Source of the DNA: an uncultured Clostridia bacterium
GTDB taxonomy: Bacteria > Bacillota > Clostridia > Lachnospirales > Lachnospiraceae
DNA length: 35,178 nt
NCBI GenBank assembly: GCA_946629525.1
Contig: CAMOXU010000018.1
Location: 1 to 35,178 of the forward strand
Reading direction: 5' to 3'
Below the pieces are notes generated by a model that searched no databases, was not told the origin of the DNA, and saw only the letters and a list, made by a program, of their open reading frames with translations. Shown here piece by piece: positions 16,531 through 25,545 of this stretch. Numbering within the stretch: position 1 is the first letter of the stretch; each line of letters starts with the position of its first letter. Both the position numbers and the translations under genes were made by a program.

Positions 16531-17679
16531 ATGAATGAACAGAATATGAAGAAGATCCGGACATACTTTGAGTATCTGCTCGATCACTCCGATGCGGAAG
16601 CGCCCATGTGGAATATCGAACAGATCCGCAGCGGAAAGCCGAATAAGTGGAATTATATCGACGGCTGCATGATCAATTCGGTCCTGTCGCTGTACGAGAT
16701 CACGGGAAATCAGCGGTATCTCGACTTTGCGGACAGCTTTATCGGATGGTTCGTGCAGGAGGACGGGTCCATCAAGACCTACGATCCGATGGAGAAGAAT
16801 ATCGACAATATCAACGAGGCCAGGAACCTTTTCCGTCTCTATGATCTGACAGGCAAGGAGAAATACCGGAAAGCGCTCGACACGGTCCGCGGACAGCTGG
16901 ATCTCATGCCGAGGACGAAGGAAGGCAGCTTCTGGCACAAGCAGATCTATCCGTGGCAGGTATGGCTGGACGGTCTCTACATGGCGCAGCCCTTCTACAT
17001 GGAATATGAGACCCGCTATAATAAAATGAAAGGCTGCATCGACAGCTTCCAGCAGTTCGTACGCGTCCGCAAGTATATGCGGGATCCGGAGACAGGCCTC
17101 TACTATCACGGGTATGACGAGAGCAGGGAGATGTACTGGGCGGACCCGGAGACCGGATGCAGTCCGAACTTCTGGCTCCGTGCCCTCGGCTGGTTCATCT
17201 GCTCGCTGGTCGATACGGCGAGCGTGATCAGCGAGACGCTCTACTATGAGTACAGAACACTGGTCTCCATGCTGCAGGAGCTTGCAACGGCACTTCTCAA
17301 ATATCAGGATGAGGACGGCATGTTCTGGCAGGTCGTAAATTATCCGAACGAGGAGGGCAATTACCGGGAGACATCCGGAACGGCTCTGATCGCGTACGCG
17401 TTCTTGAAGGGTGCCCGTCTCGGCTATCTGGACGAGCGCTTCGCGGAGGCCGGTGAGAAGGCGCTGGACGGGATCTTCGACCGCTATCTCACGGAGGACG
17501 AGGACGGCAATCTGGAGCTCGGCGGCATCTGCCTCGTCGCGGGACTCGGCGGAAAGCAGAGAAGAGACGGATCGAGAGAATATTATTACAGTGAACCGGT
17601 CGTTAAGAATGAGGCGAAGGGAACCGCACCGTTCATTCTCGCCTACACGGAGTTATTAAGAAAGGCTGTGAAATCATGA
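16531..17679 (+). CDS. GH105 unsaturated rhamnogalacturonyl / glucuronyl hydrolase (YteR type)
   Basis: This 382-residue enzyme has the (alpha/alpha)6-barrel fold of family 105. The YteR-like block YPWQVWLDGLYMAQPF contains D147, equivalent to the catalytic Asp of YteR; D92 (NIDNINEARNLF) is plausibly the second conserved Asp. Length and lack of signal peptide are normal. These enzymes hydrate and release the 4,5-unsaturated uronate left at the end of oligosaccharides by pectate or rhamnogalacturonan lyases, in the cytoplasm. AAGGAAGG precedes the ATG. The next gene overlaps it by four bases (ATGA), so both are translated together. Confidence 0.93.
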   Translation: MNEQNMKKIRTYFEYLLDHSDAEAPMWNIEQIRSGKPNKWNYIDGCMINSVLSLYEITGNQRYLDFADSFIGWFVQEDGSIKTYDPMEKNIDNINEARNLFRLYDLTGKEKYRKALDTVRGQLDLMPRTKEGSFWHKQIYPWQVWLDGLYMAQPFYMEYETRYNKMKGCIDSFQQFVRVRKYMRDPETGLYYHGYDESREMYWADPETGCSPNFWLRALGWFICSLVDTASVISETLYYEYRTLVSMLQELATALLKYQDEDGMFWQVVNYPNEEGNYRETSGTALIAYAFLKGARLGYLDERFAEAGEKALDGIFDRYLTEDEDGNLELGGICLVAGLGGKQRRDGSREYYYSEPVVKNEAKGTAPFILAYTELLRKAVKS

Positions 17680-19256
17680 AATATTCCATTATCGATATAT
17701 TCAGCAGAAGTGTGACTCTTGAACTTGCGGGAGAGCAGCCCTATTATCAGGAAGAGCCGTATGAGATCTATGTGGACGGATGCCTGTTCGGGAGGGACAG
17801 ACGGAACGTCGTCACGGTCGACGGACTTCTCCCGGCGCACACTTATACCATTAAGGTAGCGAACGGGAGTGAAAGCTTCGAGCAGGAGATTACGACGGAG
17901 GAGGAGACGATCCTTCTTGACGTCCGCACCTTCGGAGCGAAGGGGGACGGGGAGCATGTGGATACGTCGATGATCCAGGCAGCGATCTGCGGCTGTCCGG
18001 CCGGCGGAACTGTCCGCTTCCCGAAGGGGACCTATCTCACCGCTCCGCTTTTCCTTAAGAGCGGCGTCACGATCTGGCTTGAGGAGGGCGCCGAGCTTCT
18101 CGGCCTTCCGGACAGGAAAGACTATCCGGTCCTTCCGGGAATGACGATCCCCGGCATGGACTCTGAGAGAGAATATAATCTCGGAAGCTGGGAGGGCAAT
18201 CCTCTGGATATCTTCGCATCCCTCATCACCGGTATCGACGTTTCGGACGTCAATATCGTAGGGCGCGGCACGATCAACGGAAATGCCGCAGCCGGGGACT
18301 GGTGGCAGCACAAGAAGGAGAGGATCATCGCGTGGAGACCCAGGACGATCTTCCTGAACCGCTGCAAAAATGTCAGGATGCAGGGGATCACGGTCTGCAA
18401 TTCCCCGAGCTGGACGGTCCATCCGTATTATTGCGACAATCTTCGCGTGATGAACATAAAGATCTCCAATCCGGACGATTCCCCGAATACGGACGGCTTC
18501 GATCCGGAGAGCTGCACCAACGTGCTTCTCGTCGGGACAGAGATCTCCGTCGGAGACGACTGCATCGCCATCAAGAGCGGAAAATATTACATGAGCCAGT
18601 ATCATTTCAGAAGGACGTCCGGGATCGAGGTCCGGAACTGCAGCCTGATGCGCGGCCACGGCAGCATCACGCTGGGCAGTGAGGCGGCCTCCGGTGTGGA
18701 GAATGTCCGCGTCAGCAAGTGCATTTTCGACAGGACGGACCGCGGAGTCCGCATCAAGACGAGGCGCGGGCGCGGAAGCAGGTCGGTCCTCGATGACCTT
18801 GTCATCTCGAATGTAATCATGGACCGCGTGCATATGCCGCTCACCGTCAACATGTTCTACTTCTGTGATCCGGACGGACACAGCGATTATGTGCAGAATC
18901 AGGAAGCACGCCCGGTGGATGAGATGACGCCGGTCGTCGGCACGATCCGCCTTGAGGACGTTGAGTGCCGGGGCGCGGACGCGTCGTTCGTCTGTGTGTG
19001 CGGCCTTCCGGAGCAGCCGGTCAAGGGGATCATCCTCGACAGAGTGAAGGTCAGCTTCCTCCCGGAGGAGGAGCGGAAGCCCCAGAATCCGGTCATGATG
19101 GACAACTTCCCGGATATGTCCGGCGTCAGCATGTACCTGAAGAACGTCGAGAACGTGGAGATCACGGACGTGGAGATCGCCGGCGCGGCGGATGCGGAGC
19201 CGACGCTTGAAAATGTGGAGAACTTCAAATCCGAGAATCTGACCTATAGGGCGTGA
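17676..19256 (+). CDS. GH28 polygalacturonase-type enzyme, cytoplasmic
   Basis: The 526-residue protein shows all four GH28 signatures: NTDGFD (catalytic Asp), GDDC (catalytic Asp pair), GHGS (catalytic His) and RIKTRRG. Residues 1-85 form an extra beta-rich, fibronectin III-like module, and the right-handed beta-helix follows. There is no signal peptide, so it probably acts exolytically on short imported galacturonides. It overlaps the GH105 stop by four bases. The last codons lie inside the first unit of a 35-bp tandem repeat that continues past the stop codon. Confidence 0.93.
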   Translation: MKYSIIDIFSRSVTLELAGEQPYYQEEPYEIYVDGCLFGRDRRNVVTVDGLLPAHTYTIKVANGSESFEQEITTEEETILLDVRTFGAKGDGEHVDTSMIQAAICGCPAGGTVRFPKGTYLTAPLFLKSGVTIWLEEGAELLGLPDRKDYPVLPGMTIPGMDSEREYNLGSWEGNPLDIFASLITGIDVSDVNIVGRGTINGNAAAGDWWQHKKERIIAWRPRTIFLNRCKNVRMQGITVCNSPSWTVHPYYCDNLRVMNIKISNPDDSPNTDGFDPESCTNVLLVGTEISVGDDCIAIKSGKYYMSQYHFRRTSGIEVRNCSLMRGHGSITLGSEAASGVENVRVSKCIFDRTDRGVRIKTRRGRGSRSVLDDLVISNVIMDRVHMPLTVNMFYFCDPDGHSDYVQNQEARPVDEMTPVVGTIRLEDVECRGADASFVCVCGLPEQPVKGIILDRVKVSFLPEEERKPQNPVMMDNFPDMSGVSMYLKNVENVEITDVEIAGAADAEPTLENVENFKSENLTYRA

Positions 19257-19375
19257 GGAACACGTCCGTAAATCCGACCTGTAGGGCGTGAGGAACGAGT
19301 CCTGGAATCTGACCTGTGGGGCGTGAGGAACGCGTCCGGGAATCCGCCTCGCAGGGTGTGAGAAACGGATGTCGA
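19236..19375 (+). repeat. Four 35-bp tandem repeats covering the GH28 stop codon
   Basis: Units at 19236-19270, 19271-19305, 19306-19340 and 19341-19375 each start AATCNG or AATCCG and share GGGCGTGAGGAAC (last copy diverged to GGGTGTGAGAAAC). The first unit carries the end of GH28 including its TGA. The period is not a multiple of three. Divergence rises toward the last copy. Confidence 0.85.
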
Positions 19376-19424
19376 AGGAAATCAGGGGGAGAAACAGATC
19401 ACAGAGATGATCTGCACGGAATGG

Positions 19425-19462
19425 AAAGCGGCCGTCTGCCTTAAGACAGACGGCCGCTTTTA
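19425..19462. terminator. Terminator between GH28 and the oxidoreductase operon
   Basis: A 14-bp perfect GC-rich stem (19425-19438 with 19447-19460) is followed by a T-rich tail on the plus strand. It serves the GH28 operon and probably the converging minus-strand operon too. Confidence 0.88.
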
Positions 19463-19482
19463 TGTATTTTTTCTTTTATGTC

Positions 19483-20010
19483 TCAGTCCAGATAGGACTT
19501 GAGCGCTGCCAGGTTCGCCGGCAGGAATTTTGCCTTCCGTCCGCTGAAGGTCTTCTCGATCTCGTGGCGGACAGTCTCTTCCCTGACGATCCCGGTCTCT
19601 TTCAGGATGGCGCTCAGCATGACGATGTTGGAGGCTCTCTCGTTTCCGAGCTCGGAAGCCTTCTCGTTGGCCGGCACCTCGATGACCTTGATATCATCTC
19701 TGTTGGAGGTCTCCGGAACAAGCGAGCTGTTGATGAAGAGCGTGCCGCCCGGAACGACCATGGACTGGAACTTGGTGAGGGAAGGCAGATTCATCACGAC
19801 CAGAACGTCCGCATCGTTGATGAGCGGGCAGCTGATCGGGCGGTCAGAGACCACGACCGTGCAGTTGGCGGTACCGCCTCTCATTTCCGGTCCGTAGGAG
19901 GGAAGCCATGTGACTTCCAGCCCCTCATCCATAGCAGCTTTGGCGATCATCTGGCCGATCGCAAGGGCACCCTGTCCGCCCGCGCCGGCAAAAAACAGTT
20001 TTTTCTTCAT
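19483..20010 (-). CDS. 2-oxoacid:ferredoxin oxidoreductase, gamma subunit (VorC/PorG-like)
   Basis: The 175-residue protein has the gamma-subunit features: N-terminal FAGAGGQGALAIGQMIA (Gly-rich, CoA/cofactor-binding domain), SYGPEMRGGTANCTVVVSD and the conserved INDADVLVVMN. I set the start at the ATG at 20010, with GGAGGG eight bases upstream, rather than a TTG two codons earlier. It lies two bases behind the beta subunit and is the last gene of the operon. With alpha, beta and ferredoxin subunits it forms a complex that interconverts 2-oxoacid plus CoA and acyl-CoA plus CO2 with ferredoxin. Confidence 0.9.
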   Translation of the reverse strand: MKKKLFFAGAGGQGALAIGQMIAKAAMDEGLEVTWLPSYGPEMRGGTANCTVVVSDRPISCPLINDADVLVVMNLPSLTKFQSMVVPGGTLFINSSLVPETSNRDDIKVIEVPANEKASELGNERASNIVMLSAILKETGIVREETVRHEIEKTFSGRKAKFLPANLAALKSYLD

Positions 20011-20012
20011 GA

Positions 20013-20752
<740 letters not shown>

Positions 20753-20756
<4 letters not shown>

Positions 20757-21832
20757 TTTCCCGCCTCCTTTAAAGCCTTCTCCGCACGGTCCGCGATCTC
20801 GATCGAGGAGGGGACCATACCGCCGGTACGGTTGATGAGCGCGACCGGCCAGCGGCCGCGGACAGCATTTTTGACATCAAAGAGCATCTGTCCCATGGAG
20901 AGCTCCGTGGAGATGACGACCTTCGCGTTCGGACCTATCTTGTCAAATGCCGCATCCGGGAAGGGCCACAGGGAGATCGGACGGATGAGACCGGCCTTGA
21001 TTCCCCGCTCGGCGAGGATCTCGCTGGCCTCAGCACAGAGTCTGGAGGTCGTGCCGAACGCGACGAAGACGATCTCGGCGTCGTCCAGTCCCTGATCGGT
21101 CCAGCGGACGAGTTCCTTCTCAGCCTCGGCATACCGGGCGAACATGTCATTTACGTGATCCTCGAGTGCCTGCGGGTCGAGACGCAGAGAGTAGACGACG
21201 TTTCTGCCCTCGTGATAGTCCGTACCGGTGATCGCCCACGGCTTCACTTCATTGATCTTTTCTACCGGAGTGATCCCCTTTGCCTCGGGAAGCTCAACGG
21301 GCTCCATCATCTGGCCGAGCATGCCGTCTGCAAGGATGACGACCGGATTGCGGTACTTTTCGGCGATGTCGAAGCACTCATAGATGAGGTTCGCGCACTC
21401 CTGGATGCTGGACGGTGCGAATACCGGGACCTTGACGTCTCCGTTGTATCCGCCGCGCGTGACCTGCAGGTAATCCGCCTGGCCGGGCTGGATGCCGCCG
21501 ACGCCGGGGCCGCCGCGGGATACGTTCAGAATGACGAGCGGTACTTCGCAGGAGGCGATAAAGCCGATGCCTTCCTGCATGAGGGCGAGACCCGGGGAGC
21601 TTGTGGAGATGAATACGCGGCCGCCGCTCGCTGCAGCGCCGTATGCCATGCTGATGGCGGCAAGCTCGGACTCAGCCTGGATAAATGCTCCGCCTGCCTC
21701 CGGAAGCGCGTGGCTCATATATTCCGGAATTTCATTCTGCGGCGTGATCGGATAGCCGAAATAACATTTTACGCCCGCACGGATCGCCGCTTCGGCAAAG
21801 GCTTCGTTTCCCTTCATCAGGATTCTGCTCAT
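20753..21832 (-). CDS. 2-oxoacid:ferredoxin oxidoreductase, alpha subunit (VorB-like)
   Basis: The 359-residue protein has the pyrimidine-binding domain (GNEAFAEAAIRAGVKCYFGY, PITPQNEI), the conserved ESELAAISMAYGAA block, STSSPGLALMQEGI and the Rossmann-like C-terminal domain (VFVAFGTTSRLCAEA). This arrangement is that of 3-methyl-2-oxobutanoate (2-ketoisovalerate) oxidoreductase VorB. GGAGGGTG before ATG; it overlaps the ferredoxin gene by four bases. The complex is soluble and oxygen-sensitive in known examples. Confidence 0.92.
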
Positions 21833-22059
21833 GATTCACCCTCCTCTAACTGATAGATGCTGATACAGCAGTCCGGACACATCGTTGCGCAGCTTTGGCA
21901 GCCGATGCAGCTTTCCTGATCCGTGATGCCGGCGGGATGGTATCCCTTGGCATTGACTTCAGGATCCAGCGCAAGAATTTTCTTTGGACAGAAGTTTATG
22001 CAGAGCTCGCAGCCTTTGCATTTCTCCCGGTTGAATACAACCTTGAACCGTCTTTTCAT
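21829..22059 (-). CDS. 2-oxoacid:ferredoxin oxidoreductase, delta subunit (2x[4Fe-4S] ferredoxin, VorD-like)
   Basis: The 76-residue protein has two cluster motifs, CKGCELCINFCP and CIGCQSCATMCP, each with four cysteines as for a 2x[4Fe-4S] ferredoxin. It carries electrons between the catalytic subunits and external ferredoxin. AAGGAG precedes the ATG. It is the first gene of the minus-strand operon. Confidence 0.93.
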   Translation of the reverse strand: MKRRFKVVFNREKCKGCELCINFCPKKILALDPEVNAKGYHPAGITDQESCIGCQSCATMCPDCCISIYQLEEGES

Positions 22060-22149
22060 TTCTGGAGTCTCCTTGATTTCTGAGTTGAAAGTTTACAGTG
22101 TCTGCCGGAAGGAAGGGCGGTCATCTGCCTGCCTTTCCGCCGTTATCAG

Positions 22150-22210
22150 GGATAGAAGCTGCTCCCCCGGGACTCGTGCGGCGCACGCCTCTTTCGGAGC
22201 AGTTCTATCC
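22150..22210 (-). other. Large imperfect hairpin in the oxidoreductase operon leader
   Basis: GGATAGAA..TGCTCC on the minus strand (from 22210) pairs with GGAGCA..TTCTATCC (ending 22150), enclosing CGTGC/GCACG. It forms the very 5' end of the transcript. No recognised riboswitch; it could protect the message or regulate it. A second small hairpin (CTTCATCG/CGATGAAG, 22259-22284) follows the synthetase stop codon without a U-run. Confidence 0.45.
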
Positions 22211-22240
22211 ATTATAGCGCATTTTTATAAGTATGAACAA
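22211..22240 (-). promoter_or_regulatory. Promoter of the oxidoreductase operon
   Basis: On the minus strand TTGTTC (22240-22235) and a perfect TATAAT (22216-22211) are spaced by 18 bases. The transcript would begin near 22204, inside the outer stem of the hairpin at 22150-22210. Together with no U-tract terminator behind the upstream gene, this suggests the operon has its own promoter plus possible read-through. Confidence 0.6.
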
Positions 22241-22328
22241 AAAATGTCAAGTCCCGCCTTCATCGTTCGCATCATTCCGCGATGAAGACGAAAGCCGTCG
22301 GCATGACGCCCCGGAGTTCTTAAATGCG

Positions 22329-24650
22329 TCAGAGCTTCGCACGGATGATTTTTCCGCTGATCGTCTTCGGCAGCTCGTCCCTGAATTCGATGATCCTCGG
22401 ATACTTGTACGGAGCAGTCCGCTTCTTGACGTAATTCTGGATATCCTTCTTGAGCTCGTCGGTCGGCTCCGTGCCCTTCACGAGGATGATGGAGGCCTTG
22501 ACGACCTGGCCGCGGATCTCGTCCTTTGCCGCGGAGACGCCGCACTCGAGGACGTACGGAAGTTCCATGATGACGCTCTCGATCTCGAACGGTCCGATGC
22601 GGTAGCCGGAGGACTTGATGATGTCGTCCGTGCGTCCGACGTACCAGAAGTAGCCGTCCTCATCCTTCCACGCGAGGTCGCCGGTGTGATACCAGCCGTT
22701 CACCTTGCAGGCGTCGGTCGCCTCCTGGTTGTTGAGATAGCCCTTGAAGAGACCGCAGGGTTCTCCCCCGCTGTAGCGGATGCAGATCTCACCGGACTCG
22801 CCGACAGGTACTTCATTTCCGTCGTGATCCTGCAGCATGACAGTGTACATCGGGCTCGGCTTGCCCATGGAGCCCGGCTTCGGCGTCATGCCGATGAAGT
22901 TTCCGACTGTCAGTGTCGTCTCTGTCTGGCCGAAGCCCTCCATGATGGAGATGCCCGTGGCCTCGCGGAAACGGTTGAAGACTTCCGGATTCATGGCTTC
23001 GCCCGCGATGCTCGCATGACGGATCGAGGAGAGGTCGTACTTGTTGAGATCCTCCTTGATGAAGAAGCGGTACATGGTCGGCGGCGCGCAGAAGGTCGTG
23101 ATCTTGTACTTCGCAAAGAGCGGAAGCAGATCGTCCGCGTGGAAGCGGTCGAAATCGTATACGAAGGTCGCGCCACCGTTCATCCACTGGCCGTAGAGTT
23201 TGCCCCACAGGGATTTGCCCCAGCCGGTATCGGAAATCGTGAGATGCAGCCCTTCCGCGTGTACGCACTGCCAGTATCTCGCTGTCACGAAGTGGCCGAG
23301 CGCGTACTTGCAGCTGTGCTCGACGGCCTTCGGATATCCTGATGTACCGGAGGAGAAGAGCATCAGCATCGTGTCGTTCCCCTTGATGGAGTCGCCGGTG
23401 CGGCGGTAACGGCTCGAGTACATGTCATATTCGTCGTCGAAGGAGTGCCAGCCCTGTCTCGATCCTTCCGTTGTGATGAGGAGCTTGACGGTCGGGCAGT
23501 TCGGGAGCGAGTACTCGATCTCCTCGCAGCAGGAGCTCATCGCGGAGCAGCAGACTGCCTTGACGTCCGCCGCCTGGAAGCGGTATTCCAGGTCCTTCTG
23601 CTTGAGCTGGTCGGTCGCTGGGATGGCTACGGCGCCGAGCTTGTGAAGACCGACGATGATCGGCCAGAACTCCCAGTTCCTGCGGAGGAGCAGCATGACG
23701 CGGTCACCCTTCTTGATGCCCAGAGCCTTGAAATAGTTGGCAGCTCTTGCGCTGTCCTTCTTCATCTGAAGGAATGTGAAGCGGCGCTCGTTCTTGTTCC
23801 GGTCAAGGTGGACCATGCAGAGCCGGTCCGGTTCCTTATCCGCGATGGCATCCACCACGTCGAAGGCGAAGTTGAATTTTTCGGTATTCTTGAAGCTGAC
23901 CTTCTCGGGGTATCCGTCCTCGCGCTCTTTCACGGAGACGAAATCGGATACGAAGTTCGGAGCCTTGAGGGCGTCCGGAGAGGTCTCTTTTTTGATCTGG
24001 GCCGCGGGCTCCCGGCTCATCAGACGGCCGTTCTCCCATTTGAGGTCCGCGCCCTCCTCCGGAAGGACGAGTGCGAGGAAGCGGACTTCCTTGCCGCCTG
24101 TCGCGATGATGCCGTGCGGATTTCCGGAATTGTAGAAAATGCTGTCGCCTGCGTGGAGGATCTCCTCGTTGTCCTTGATCCGGATCTTCATGGATCCCTC
24201 AAGGACATAGTCGAATTCCTGGCCGGGATGGGTGACCTGCTCGATCGGCGTATGCTGCTGCTCCTCGGAGTAATCGTAGACGACGTAGTAGGGGTCGGCG
24301 ATACGATCCTTGAAGAGCGGAGCGATGTTCTTGATGACGATGCCCGGCTCGACAGAAGTCAGCTGTCCGTTGCCGCTGCGGGTCAGGGTGTAGCCGGTCA
24401 GGAGCGGCGTTTTGCCTTCCAGGAGCTCCATGATCTCGACGTCAAATACGGAGGCGCACTTGTGGATGAAGGAGAAAGGCAGGTCGGCGGTTCCGCTCTC
24501 GTAGGCGATATAGTCGCGGAGCGGGAATCCCGTCATATTCGCCATCTCTTCCTGTGTGTAGCCCATATCGACGCGGAGCGCGTGGATACGGCTTGCTACC
24601 TCCTGCTCAAGTTCTGCTGCCGAAGCTTTCGGCATTACATTTTCCGGCAT
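22329..24650 (-). CDS. XRE-type HTH - cupin - acyl-CoA synthetase fusion protein
   Basis: The start at 24650 (MPENVMPK) has AAGGAGG seven bases upstream; the longer open frame to 24836 runs through the T-box terminator and is not coding. Of 773 residues, about 14-78 form an XRE helix-turn-helix (RVDMGYTQEEMANMTGFPL), about 125-198 a cupin (HPGQEFDYVLEGS, GDSIFYNSGNPHG) and 240-773 an adenylate-forming enzyme. The latter has the P-loop SSGTSGYPK (433-441), GFGQTET, YHTGDLA, GRTDDIIKSSGYRIGP and the catalytic lysine K767 in PKTISGK. The last motifs resemble medium- and branched-chain acyl-CoA synthetases (ACSM group). All catalytic motifs are intact. HTH-cupin proteins are usually free-standing regulators, so the fusion may sense its substrate or control its own operon. 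A T-box precedes it; VorDBAC-type genes follow. Confidence 0.9.
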   Translation of the reverse strand: MPENVMPKASAAELEQEVASRIHALRVDMGYTQEEMANMTGFPLRDYIAYESGTADLPFSFIHKCASVFDVEIMELLEGKTPLLTGYTLTRSGNGQLTSVEPGIVIKNIAPLFKDRIADPYYVVYDYSEEQQHTPIEQVTHPGQEFDYVLEGSMKIRIKDNEEILHAGDSIFYNSGNPHGIIATGGKEVRFLALVLPEEGADLKWENGRLMSREPAAQIKKETSPDALKAPNFVSDFVSVKEREDGYPEKVSFKNTEKFNFAFDVVDAIADKEPDRLCMVHLDRNKNERRFTFLQMKKDSARAANYFKALGIKKGDRVMLLLRRNWEFWPIIVGLHKLGAVAIPATDQLKQKDLEYRFQAADVKAVCCSAMSSCCEEIEYSLPNCPTVKLLITTEGSRQGWHSFDDEYDMYSSRYRRTGDSIKGNDTMLMLFSSGTSGYPKAVEHSCKYALGHFVTARYWQCVHAEGLHLTISDTGWGKSLWGKLYGQWMNGGATFVYDFDRFHADDLLPLFAKYKITTFCAPPTMYRFFIKEDLNKYDLSSIRHASIAGEAMNPEVFNRFREATGISIMEGFGQTETTLTVGNFIGMTPKPGSMGKPSPMYTVMLQDHDGNEVPVGESGEICIRYSGGEPCGLFKGYLNNQEATDACKVNGWYHTGDLAWKDEDGYFWYVGRTDDIIKSSGYRIGPFEIESVIMELPYVLECGVSAAKDEIRGQVVKASIILVKGTEPTDELKKDIQNYVKKRTAPYKYPRIIEFRDELPKTISGKIIRAKL

Positions 24651-24746
24651 TGTTTTTTCCTCCTTAAAAGATTTTTGTCGGAATTGCGGTAACAGCTCGA
24701 TGAAGACGTTATCTGCATGGGCCGGCTGCGGGAAAAATATAAGCAA

Positions 24747-25061
24747 AAACAGCCCGTCCCAAAGATATTCTTTGAGACGGGCTGAATAAATCAACTCGCG
24801 GTACCACTCAAATTGCGCCCACAGGGCGCCTCTCATCAGACTCCATCAAGTCCCCGGCACTGACGCGGCCTTCGCGGGAGAACCTAACGGCGATGCCGCT
24901 CAGCGCTCCGACTCGGAAGTGATAATCATTGGGAAGTCCTTCTTCCTGCTCTCAGCATGCGCAGGCTCTCTGTACTCCGGATGGTTCCCGATCGTCTTCG
25001 TCACAGTCTTTTGCTTCCCTTGCGGGAAATGGTATTAAATTTCTGCCGCTTCAAACGGCTA
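24747..25061 (-). ncRNA. T-box riboswitch leader, probably isoleucine-specific
   Basis: On the minus strand the T-box core TGGTACCGCG lies at 24806-24797. It is followed by a strong terminator stem (24783-24751) with a TTTTTG tail, competing with the antiterminator. Upstream is a Stem I with AGTA, AGAGAG and GCTGAGAGC (apical loop pattern), closed by GAAG/CTTC and GACT/AGTC pairs. In the specifier loop (AATGATTATCA) the triplet next to the closing helix, followed by the usual A, is ATC (24923-24921), isoleucine. AAT or GAT would need a different register. Uncharged tRNA-Ile would prevent termination and turn on the HTH-cupin-synthetase gene. Confidence 0.9.
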
Positions 25062-25067
25062 AAGTGC

Positions 25068-25096
25068 ATTCTAGCAGGAAATGCAGCCGGTGTCAA
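25068..25096 (-). promoter_or_regulatory. Promoter of the T-box transcript
   Basis: A perfect -35 TTGACA (25096-25091) and TAGAAT (25073-25068) are separated by 17 bases on the minus strand. It begins 11 bases beyond the stop of the KdgF-like gene, so the T-box transcript starts on its own. Confidence 0.85.
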
Positions 25097-25106
25097 TACC
25101 GCTTTC

Positions 25107-25445
25107 TCAGTCCTTCACGAAATCCTCACGGTAAGGTGAGAAGATATCGATCAGGACGCCCGCCTCAAGACAGACGCAGCCGTGCTCGACGCCGTTCGTC
25201 TTTAAGAGAGTATCTCCCTCGGTGACTTCGTGCTGCTCCCCGTCGATCGTGAAGAGGAAGCGGCCGCTCTTTATATAAGTGATCTGTGTGTGGGGATGGT
25301 GGTGGAGCTTTCCGACCGCGCCCTTCTCGAATGTGTTCTCGACGACCATAACGTCGTCCGAGTAGGCAAGGACTCTCTTTGTGACGCCTTCTCCGCCGCT
25401 CTCTGTCGGGATGTCTTTATAATATACCCATCTGTCGTTCTTCAT
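25107..25445 (-). CDS. kdgF: KdgF-type cupin, unsaturated uronate linearising enzyme
   Basis: The 112-residue single cupin has the KdgF layout: start region (YYKDIPTES), metal site HHHPHTQ (H48, H50, Q54 region) and later VEHGCVCLEAGVLIDIFSP (H88), then REDF at the C-terminus. KdgF converts the cyclic 4,5-unsaturated galacturonate from pectin lyase/GH105 action to the linear keto form (5-keto-4-deoxyuronate). AAGGAG precedes the ATG. It is divergent from the sensor kinase gene; with GH105 and GH28 in the same window the pectin role fits. Other small cupins share the fold, so the exact reaction is likely rather than proven. Confidence 0.82.
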   Translation of the reverse strand: MKNDRWVYYKDIPTESGGEGVTKRVLAYSDDVMVVENTFEKGAVGKLHHHPHTQITYIKSGRFLFTIDGEQHEVTEGDTLLKTNGVEHGCVCLEAGVLIDIFSPYREDFVKD

Positions 25446-25545
25446 GGAAAAATCTCCTTTGCATTACAGTTTGATCCAGACGTTTCGGATCTGCCCGGCA
25501 TTTAATCATAGACCGCCGGTTCCTATAAGGATTATAATAGAAGAC

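Noticed and set aside
17643..18881. 412-residue minus-strand open frame opposite GH28
   Set aside because: The opposite strand carries all GH28 motifs; the antisense translation shows no fold or start signal.
22233..24692. Two long plus-strand open frames opposite the acyl-CoA synthetase gene
   Set aside because: Both are antisense to intact adenylation and cupin motifs and have Val/Asp/Arg-biased composition.
24651..24836. N-terminal extension of the synthetase frame by 62 residues
   Set aside because: This segment is the T-box antiterminator/terminator, so it is non-coding leader.
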